Source: DASUMF01 sp040510575
GTDB taxonomy: Bacteria; Actinomycetota; Acidimicrobiia; IMCC26256; DASPTH01
Length of the DNA stretch: 10,977 bases
Reading direction: 5' to 3'
Assembly: GCA_040510575.1 (NCBI GenBank)
Contig: JBEVIU010000003.1
Span: forward strand, 1 to 10,977
Under the pieces are notes generated by a model that worked only from the letters and a program-made list of their open reading frames with translations, made no database searches and was not told the DNA's origin. How positions within the stretch are numbered: the first letter of the stretch is position 1; each line of letters begins with the position of its first letter. Made by a program: the position numbers and the translations under genes. This document shows positions 5,072 through 9,578 of this stretch, in pieces.

Positions 5072-5938
5072 GTGGTGACAGTGGACGACGACCTCAACCC
5101 TGACAACGACGCGCCCGCGGCCGGCGACATCGCCGCGCCTGCGACGGCGAGCACCGACACGACCGACGAGCTGCCCGAGTGGGCGCGCGTCTCGGAGAGC
5201 TCGGTGGTCGAAGAAGAGATCGACATCGACGTCCTGCTCGTCGACGGCGCGTCGGGTGACGACGCCGAGGAGATCATCGAGATCATCGAGGTCCTCGAGG
5301 TCGCGGAGCCGAGCCTGGCCGACGCGGAGCTGCTCGACGTCGCCGAGATCGACGACGAGGAGCCCGAGGCGCCGCGCGAGCCGAGCCCGTACGACCAGCC
5401 CGGCGACTGGTTCGTCGTGCACACCTACGCGGGCTACGAGAACAAGGTGAAGCAGAACCTCGCCAGCCGCGTCCGTTCCATGAACGTCGAGGAGCAGATC
5501 TTCGAGCTCACGATCCCCATGGAAGACGTCATCGAGTTCAAGGGCGGCCGCAAGGTCGTCGTACAGAAGAAGCTGTACCCCGGCTATCTCCTCGTGCGCA
5601 TGGCCCTCGACGACGACTCGTGGTACGTCGTGCGCAACACGCCCGGTGTCACCGGGTTCGTCGGCAACGGCGCACGCCCGACACCGCTGTCGCGCAAGGA
5701 AGTCGAGTCGATCCTCGGCGTCGGGGGCAAGGAAGAGCCGGGCACCGAGAAGAAGGTGCGCCCCCGTCTCGAGTTCGAGATGGGCGAGCAGGTGCGCGTC
5801 ACTCAGGGACCGTTCGCCGACTTCAACGGCGCGATCTCCGACATCGACGTCGCGAGGTCGAAGCTCACGGTGCTCGTGAACATCTTCGGTCGTGAGACCC
5901 CAGTCGAGCTCGAGCTCGGCCAAGTCGCAAAGCTCTAA
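5072..5938 (+). CDS. nusG: Transcription termination/antitermination factor NusG with acidic N-terminal extension
   Basis: NusG binds RNA polymerase and couples it to Rho or to the ribosome. The NGN domain begins at about residue 111 with GDWFVVHTYAGYENKVK and continues through LYPGYLLVRM and NTPGVTGFVG. The C-terminal KOW domain (about 235–288) has GEQVRVTQGPFADFNG and ends VELELGQVAKL. Ahead of these lie about 110 residues that are strongly acidic, contain no Lys and only two Arg, and include EEIIEIIEVLEV. Acidic N-terminal extensions of varied length are known in actinobacterial NusG. Possible starts are GTG at 5072, 5075 and 5081, none with a good Shine-Dalgarno box; 5072 was chosen as nearest to the secE stop, implying translational coupling. 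The gene is 18 bases before rplK. Confidence 0.95.
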   Translation: MVTVDDDLNPDNDAPAAGDIAAPATASTDTTDELPEWARVSESSVVEEEIDIDVLLVDGASGDDAEEIIEIIEVLEVAEPSLADAELLDVAEIDDEEPEAPREPSPYDQPGDWFVVHTYAGYENKVKQNLASRVRSMNVEEQIFELTIPMEDVIEFKGGRKVVVQKKLYPGYLLVRMALDDDSWYVVRNTPGVTGFVGNGARPTPLSRKEVESILGVGGKEEPGTEKKVRPRLEFEMGEQVRVTQGPFADFNGAISDIDVARSKLTVLVNIFGRETPVELELGQVAKL

Positions 5939-5956
5939 GAGAAGGCAACCAGTCAG

Positions 5957-6382
5957 ATGGCAAAGAAGAAGCTCGCCGCGGTCGTCAAGATCCAGATCCC
6001 CGCGGGGCAGGCAACGCCGGCACCTCCTGTCGGTACCGCGCTCGGCCCGCACGGGATCAACATCATGGACTTCTGCAAGGCGTACAACGCGGCCACCGAG
6101 AACCAGCGTGGCCTGGTGATCCCCGCGGAGATCTCGATCTTCGAGGACCGGTCGTTCACCTTCGTCACCAAGACGCCGCCCACGCCGTTCCTGTTGCGTC
6201 AGGCCGCCGGCATCGAGAAGGGCGCGCAGAACCCGCGCACCGACACCGCCGGGACGGTCACCAAGGCGCAGGTCCGACAGATCGCGGAGACCAAGATGCC
6301 CGACCTCAACGCGATCGACCTCGACGGCGCGGTGGCGCAGGTCGAAGGCACTGCGCGATCGATGGGCATCAAGGTCACGTAG
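5957..6382 (+). CDS. rplK: Large ribosomal subunit protein uL11
   Basis: A 141-residue full-length uL11, part of the GTPase-associated centre that contacts 23S rRNA and translation factors. The N-terminal domain has VVKIQIPAGQATPAPPVGTALGPHGINIM, including the proline-rich helix where thiostrepton and micrococcin act. The C-terminal rRNA-binding domain contains TKAQVRQIAETKMPDLNA and ends ARSMGIKVT. The ATG follows GAGAAGG at somewhat long spacing. It lies 18 bases after nusG and 82 bases before rplA. No resistance-type change can be claimed from reading alone. Confidence 0.98.
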   Translation: MAKKKLAAVVKIQIPAGQATPAPPVGTALGPHGINIMDFCKAYNAATENQRGLVIPAEISIFEDRSFTFVTKTPPTPFLLRQAAGIEKGAQNPRTDTAGTVTKAQVRQIAETKMPDLNAIDLDGAVAQVEGTARSMGIKVT

Positions 6383-6398
6383 CCGATCGCACGACCCC

Positions 6399-6421
6399 CC
6401 AACGGAGGACCTCGCCGTTGG
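6399..6421 (+). promoter_or_regulatory. Hairpin in the rplK–rplA gap with an SD-like sequence
   Basis: CCAACGG (6399–6405) pairs perfectly with CCGTTGG (6415–6421) around a nine-base loop. A GGAGG sequence spans the stem-loop junction. No T-run follows, so it is not an intrinsic terminator. It could be an RNA processing or translational control structure for rplA. A TTG at 6418 opens a 16-codon frame that ends by ATGA overlap with the rplA start. Confidence 0.35.
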
Positions 6422-6464
6422 TACCGGGAATCCGAGGGAGCTCCGAACCACAGGAGAGCGAACC

Positions 6465-7184
6465 ATGAGCACGCACGGCAAGAAATACACCGACGCGATG
6501 CGCCGCTTCGACCGCGAGCGCGTCTACTCGCCGACCGAGGCGTTCGACCTCGTGAAGTCGATGGCCACGCGCAACTTCGACGAGACGATCGAAGCTGCGT
6601 TCCGTCTGGGTGTCGACCCTCGCAAGGCTGAGCAGATGATCCGGGGCACGGTCTCGCTGCCGTACGGCACGGGCAAGCAGGCGCGTGTCGTCGTGTTCGC
6701 CGCCGGCGACCTGGCACGCGAGGCCGAGCAGGCGGGTGCCGACGCCGTCGGCGCCGACGATCTCATCAAGCGCGTCGAAGGCGGGTTCCTCGACTTCGAC
6801 GTGGCCATCGCCACTCCCGACCTCATGGCGCAGGTGGCCAAGCTCGGTCGGACCCTCGGTCCGCGTGGCCTGATGCCGAACCCCAAGACGGGCACCGTCA
6901 CCAACGACGTCGCCAAGACCGTCGAGGAGTTCAAGGCCGGCAAGGTGGAGTACCGCACCGACCGCTTCGGCAACGTGCACGTGCCTGTCGGCAAGGCGAG
7001 CTTCGAGGCCCCGCAGCTCGTCGCCAACTACCACGCGGTGCTCGACGAGCTGTTGCGGGCGAAGCCCGCCTCGGCGAAGGGCAAGTACCTGGTGTCGATC
7101 AGCGCCTCGTCGACGATGGGCCCGGGTGTGAAGCTCGACACCGCGGTCACCCGCGCCGAGGAGCAGGCGGCGACCTCCGCGTAG
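6465..7184 (+). CDS. rplA: Large ribosomal subunit protein uL1
   Basis: A 239-residue full-length uL1, which forms the mobile L1 stalk near the E site and in other bacteria represses its own operon by binding the mRNA. The N-terminal part KKYTDAMRRFDRERVYSPTEAFDLV and ATRNFDETIEAAFRLGVDPRKAEQMIRGTVSLP belong to domain I. Domain II contains KLGRTLGPRGLMPNPKTGTVT. The C-terminal part has EYRTDRFGNVHVPVGKASF and ends with SSTMGPGVKLD. The start is ATG with AGGAG at good spacing. It ends the rplK–rplA unit and is followed by the L10 leader. Confidence 0.98.
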   Translation: MSTHGKKYTDAMRRFDRERVYSPTEAFDLVKSMATRNFDETIEAAFRLGVDPRKAEQMIRGTVSLPYGTGKQARVVVFAAGDLAREAEQAGADAVGADDLIKRVEGGFLDFDVAIATPDLMAQVAKLGRTLGPRGLMPNPKTGTVTNDVAKTVEEFKAGKVEYRTDRFGNVHVPVGKASFEAPQLVANYHAVLDELLRAKPASAKGKYLVSISASSTMGPGVKLDTAVTRAEEQAATSA

Positions 7185-7190
7185 TACCCT
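7185..7190 (+). promoter_or_regulatory. Possible -10 box of the rplJL unit
   Basis: TACCCT directly follows the rplA stop codon and would start transcription near 7197, just before the A/C-rich CAACAACAA that opens the leader. There is no good -35 box. Read-through from rplA is an alternative source of transcript. Confidence 0.3.
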
Positions 7191-7196
7191 CGGCGC

Positions 7197-7309
7197 TCCA
7201 CAACAACAATCTCTGCCGTAGACCTCCGGTCTCCACCCGATCTCTCGGGCGAGGTAATGGGCTCCGCTGGAGCCCGCCGGACCAGGCGACCCATCGATCC
7301 ACTGGATCC
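7197..7309 (+). ncRNA. Ribosomal protein L10-type mRNA leader
   Basis: The 181-base gap between rplA and rplJ is highly structured. Hairpins visible are AGACC-TCC-GGTCT (7220–7232), CCCGA-TCTC-TCGGG (7236–7249), and GGGCTCC-GCT-GGAGCCC (7259–7275). A longer-range closing helix between CCTCCGG and CCGGACCAGG is possible. In many bacteria the L10 leader binds the L10(L12)4 complex and lowers expression of rplJ–rplL. Position, size and multiple hairpins fit this role, but the binding motif was not verified base by base. The leader is followed by a strong terminator hairpin. Confidence 0.65.
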
Positions 7310-7351
7310 AACGGGACGTCCGCGGTCTGCGGCGTCCCGTTTCTTCGTTCT
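7310..7351 (+). terminator. Attenuator/terminator hairpin before rplJ
   Basis: AACGGGACG (7310–7318) pairs perfectly with CGTCCCGTT (7333–7341). Inside it CCGC (7320–7323) pairs with GCGG (7329–7332), leaving a bulged T and a GGTCT loop. The run TTCTTCGTTCT follows. This is a 13-bp GC-rich stem plus T-rich tract only 15 bases before the rplJ start, as expected of a transcription attenuator controlled by the leader. Confidence 0.75.
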
Positions 7352-7365
7352 CCGGGAGTTTGCAC

Positions 7366-8094
7366 ATGGCAAGGCCTGAGAAGGTGGCGGTCGTCGAGGA
7401 GATCCGCGCGAAGGTCGCGGAGTCCGACGCGACGGTGCTCACCGAGTACCGCGGCCTGAAGGTGCACGAGCTCGCTGAGCTCCGTGCCGCGCTTCGTCCG
7501 ACGGGCACCGAGTACAAGGTGTTCAAGAACACGCTGGCCCGCCGGGCGATGGATGCCCCCGAGCTCGACGGCATGGTCTCGTTGCTCGAGGGCCCGGTGG
7601 CGATCGCCTTCGTCCGCGGCGTGGCCGCGGCCGCGGCCAAGGCGCTGCGCGACTTCGTCAAGACCAACGACGCGCTCGTGCTCAAGGGCGGGTTGCTCGG
7701 CGGCAAGGTGCTCGAGCCCAGAGAGCTCGAGGCCCTGGCCGAGCTGCCATCGCGCGAGGTGCTCCTCGCCCAGATCGCCGGTGCGTTCCAGGCCCCGCTC
7801 GTGAAGGCGGCGGGTCTGTTCCAGGCGCTGCCCCGCAACCTGGCCTACGGCGTGAAGGCGCTCATCGACCAGCGGGTCGCCGCCGGTGAAGCAGCGCCCG
7901 AGGCCGAAACGCCGGAAGCCGAAGCGCCGGAAGCCGAAGCGCCGGAAGCCGAGGCATCCGAGGCACCCGCGGCAGCGGTCGAGGCCGATGCACCTGAGGT
8001 TGCGGCCGACGACGCTCCCGCGGAGGAGCCGGCGGCTGACGAGAGCGCAAGCAGCGAGTCCGAGTCCGCAAGCACCGAGTCCGAGTCCGAGTAA
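7366..8094 (+). CDS. rplJ: Large ribosomal subunit protein uL10 with long acidic C-terminal tail
   Basis: uL10 forms the base of the ribosomal stalk and carries bL12 dimers. The first ~165 residues are a normal uL10: MARPEKVAVVEEI, then TVLTEYRGLKVHELAELR, YKVFKNTLARRAM, LLEGPVAIAF and the C-terminal helix region ending near residue 170, where bL12 binds. The product is 242 residues against roughly 165–180 in most bacteria. The extra ~70 residues contain no Lys or Arg and consist of PEAEA repeats, then Ala/Glu/Asp-rich and finally Ser-Glu (SESES) sequence. The start ATG at 7366 has GGGAG at good spacing; an in-frame ATG two codons earlier is less likely. The gene is controlled by the leader and attenuator upstream and is followed by rplL after 21 bases. 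Confidence 0.97.
   Translation: MARPEKVAVVEEIRAKVAESDATVLTEYRGLKVHELAELRAALRPTGTEYKVFKNTLARRAMDAPELDGMVSLLEGPVAIAFVRGVAAAAAKALRDFVKTNDALVLKGGLLGGKVLEPRELEALAELPSREVLLAQIAGAFQAPLVKAAGLFQALPRNLAYGVKALIDQRVAAGEAAPEAETPEAEAPEAEAPEAEASEAPAAAVEADAPEVAADDAPAEEPAADESASSESESASTESESE
7897..7956 (+). repeat. Four 15-bp in-frame tandem repeats in rplJ
   Basis: Four consecutive copies of a 15-bp unit close to CCGGAAGCCGAAGCG encode PEAE(T/A). The second and third are identical and the first and fourth differ at a few bases. They lie in the acidic tail of uL10 and probably vary in copy number by slippage without breaking the frame. Confidence 0.9.
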
Positions 8095-8115
8095 GGCAAC
8101 AGGAGACCGATCACC

Positions 8116-8502
8116 ATGGCAACCACTGAAGAGCTTCTCGACACGTTCAAGAGCATGACCGTGCTCGAGCTCAACGACTTCCTCAAGGCGTTCGAAGAGG
8201 AGTTCGGCGTCACCGCGGCCGCGCCGGCCGCAGTCGCTGCCGCTGCTCCCGCCGGCGGGGGTGGCGACGCCGCCGCCGCCGAGGAGAAGGACGAGTTCGA
8301 CGTCGTCCTCGTCGCCGCGGGCGACAAGAAGATCCAGGTCATCAAGGAGGTGCGTGCGATCGTCAGCGGTCTGGGCCTCAAGGAGGCCAAGGACCTCGTC
8401 GACAGCGCGCCGAAGGCCGTGCTCGAGAAGGCCACCAAGGAAGACGCCGAGAAGGCGAAGGCACAGCTCGAAGGCGCCGGCGCCACGGTCGAGCTCAAGT
8501 AG
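8116..8502 (+). CDS. rplL: Large ribosomal subunit protein bL12 (L7/L12)
   Basis: A 128-residue full-length bL12, the mobile stalk protein that recruits translational GTPases. The N-terminal dimerisation domain (TTEELLDTFKSMTVLELNDFLKAFEEEFGV, about residues 3–32) is followed by an Ala/Gly/Pro-rich hinge. The globular C-terminal domain contains KDEFDVVLVAAGDKKIQVIKEVR, GLGLKEAKDLVDSAP and ends GATVELK. AGGAG at 8101–8105 precedes the ATG. The stop codon abuts the stop codon of the facing toxin gene with no base between, leaving no space for a terminator. Confidence 0.98.
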   Translation: MATTEELLDTFKSMTVLELNDFLKAFEEEFGVTAAAPAAVAAAAPAGGGGDAAAAEEKDEFDVVLVAAGDKKIQVIKEVRAIVSGLGLKEAKDLVDSAPKAVLEKATKEDAEKAKAQLEGAGATVELK

Positions 8503-8991
8503 CTATCGGGCGTTCCAACGCTCGAACGCGGTGGACGCGTCCATCGCCACAACTTCGAGACGGGTGAGGCCGGCGCGCTCCACGAGCGCGTCGGCCAGCC
8601 AGTCCGGCACCGGCTCGCGGAGTCGGTGTCGAGGTACGGGCACCGTGCCGGTGAGGCGCCCGAGCCGCTCCAGCAGCTGCGCGTGCTCGACCACCTCCGG
8701 TGTGTCGGCCGCCTGCATGCGGTGCAAGGCCTCGGCGTAGGCCGCACCAGCGCTGCGCACGCCGTCGACCCACACCTCCCACACCGTCACGTCGTCGCCG
8801 TCGCGACGGTGGACCACCCGCCAGACGCGGTCGCGACCGACGAGCTTGCGAAAGCCGCTTCCCGCCACGAGCTCCTCACCAGCGTCGGGCTCGTCGGCGA
8901 GCAGCCCGATCTGGTCGAGCATCCGTCGGGCGAGGGCAGGGCCGAGCCGGCGGAGGTCGTCGACGGCGGCGTCGGCGAAGGCAACCCCCAC
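8503..8991 (-). CDS. RelE/ParE-like toxin with C-terminal extension
   Basis: A 162-residue protein whose first ~92 residues resemble RelE/ParE toxins: VAFADAAVDDLRRLGPALARRMLDQI as the helical hairpin. A strand region follows with FRKLVGRDRVWRVVHRRDGDDVTVWEV (47–73), then SAGAAYAEALHRM with Tyr85. RelE members cut ribosome-bound mRNA and ParE members poison gyrase; which applies is not readable here. About 70 further residues follow (DTPEVVEHAQLLERLG ... AFERWNAR) that such toxins normally lack. GTG at 8991 was chosen, two bases after the antitoxin stop; a TTG at 8997 overlapping that stop (TTGA) is an alternative adding two residues. It follows its antitoxin on the same strand, the usual order for Phd/YefM pairs, and converges head-on with rplL. 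Confidence 0.75.
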   Translation of the reverse strand: MGVAFADAAVDDLRRLGPALARRMLDQIGLLADEPDAGEELVAGSGFRKLVGRDRVWRVVHRRDGDDVTVWEVWVDGVRSAGAAYAEALHRMQAADTPEVVEHAQLLERLGRLTGTVPVPRHRLREPVPDWLADALVERAGLTRLEVVAMDASTAFERWNAR

Positions 8992-8993
8992 GG

Positions 8994-9260
8994 TCAACCG
9001 AACGCGGCGGCGACGTCGTCGAGCCGGTTGCGGCGGCCACCGTCGTCGGCGGTCCGTGCGATCACGAGCGCCAGGTCGCGCAGGTCGGCGCTCAGCTCGT
9101 CGAGCTCGCGCAGACGCTCCACGCCGACGACCGCGGCGACGGGGCGATGGTGGCGGGTGACGAGCACCTCCTCACCGTGCGCGGCGTCGGCCACCAGGCG
9201 GGCGACGCCTCGGGCACTCGCGGCGGTCACGCTGAGCTCTTCACGATCGGGGATGGCCAC
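8994..9260 (-). CDS. Phd/YefM-family antitoxin
   Basis: An 88-residue protein whose N-terminal half has the Phd/YefM fold signature: ELSVTAASARGVARLVADAAHGEEVLVTRHHRPVAAVVGVERLREL. This part dimerises and binds operator DNA. The C-terminal half, ending RLDDVAAAFG, is the usual toxin-binding tail. The start is GTG at 9260 with a GGAGG box (complement of 9265–9269) four bases upstream. It is followed at once by the RelE/ParE-like gene. A TGTACA palindrome in its promoter region suggests self-repression. Family assignment is good; partner identity rests on gene order. Confidence 0.82.
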   Translation of the reverse strand: MAIPDREELSVTAASARGVARLVADAAHGEEVLVTRHHRPVAAVVGVERLRELDELSADLRDLALVIARTADDGGRRNRLDDVAAAFG

Positions 9261-9315
9261 ACCGCCTCCGTGGCTGAACGGCCCGCCTTGGTGGCGGAAC
9301 GAGGAGAAGCGGTAA

Positions 9316-9323
9316 CTGTACAG
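9316..9323. promoter_or_regulatory. Candidate antitoxin operator (CTGTACAG palindrome)
   Basis: This perfect 8-bp palindrome contains TGTACA, the core of the palindromes bound by YefM–YoeB in E. coli. It lies about 55 bases upstream of the antitoxin start. On the minus strand it overlaps TACAGT, a possible -10 box, so binding would block that promoter. It lies 27 bases before the -35 box of the first rpoB promoter. Confidence 0.5.
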
Positions 9324-9341
9324 GAATCTACACAGAGATTC
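9324..9341. repeat. Inverted repeat GAATCT-N6-AGATTC
   Basis: Two perfect 6-bp arms, GAATCT (9324–9329) and AGATTC (9336–9341), are separated by six bases and directly adjoin the CTGTACAG palindrome. It may be a second half of the operator or the binding site of another regulator. It ends nine bases before the rpoB -35 box. Confidence 0.45.
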
Positions 9342-9349
9342 GGAGAAGC

Positions 9350-9378
9350 TTGACCTCGCGAGGCCGCTGACGTAGAGT
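9350..9378 (+). promoter_or_regulatory. Sigma70-type promoter P1 upstream of rpoB
   Basis: TTGACC (9350–9355) and TAGAGT (9373–9378) are separated by exactly 17 bases, close to the housekeeping consensus. The predicted start is near 9385, giving an rpoB leader of nearly 200 bases. The whole stretch 9261–9578 holds no supported gene; it carries the toxin–antitoxin control region and the two rpoB promoters. Confidence 0.75.
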
Positions 9379-9388
9379 TGCGCCCACG

Positions 9389-9408
9389 ACAGGCCCCTCG
9401 GGGTCTGT
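9389..9408 (+). promoter_or_regulatory. Hairpin just after P1 start, possible attenuator
   Basis: ACAGGCCC (9389–9396) pairs with GGGTCTGT (9401–9408), with one G·U pair, around a CTCG tetraloop. A short T/C run (TCTCTCGT) follows. It would lie within the first 25 bases of a P1 transcript and might cause early pausing or termination. It is not a strong terminator by itself. Confidence 0.35.
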
Positions 9409-9421
9409 TCTCTCGTGCCCC

Positions 9422-9450
9422 TTGCGCGGTGAGGTCCCCCGCGTTACACT
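9422..9450 (+). promoter_or_regulatory. Sigma70-type promoter P2 upstream of rpoB
   Basis: TTGCGC (9422–9427) and TACACT (9445–9450) are separated by exactly 17 bases. The predicted start is near 9457, leaving about 120 bases of leader. From about 9460 to 9565 that leader is pyrimidine-rich, with no ORF I can support. Confidence 0.6.
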
Positions 9451-9578
9451 GGGCGCAGTCGTGTTTCCCCGGTCGCGCCCTCGTTGAGCTCCAGTCCGTC
9501 GTCCTCTCGCGCCCGCGACCCGTTTCGGCGGCTTCTGTCCGCTTCCTCGATCCTCTTCCCTGCGATGAAGGAGTGACG

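Noticed and set aside
5030..6490. Long minus-strand ORF of 486 codons opposite nusG and rplK
   Set aside because: It is an antisense shadow caused by high GC at third codon positions; it overlaps two certain genes and has a shadow-like Arg/Asp/Leu/Val-rich composition.
6375..7838. Long minus-strand ORF of 487 codons opposite rplA and rplJ
   Set aside because: It covers the L10 leader and two certain ribosomal protein genes on the other strand; no protein family is recognisable.
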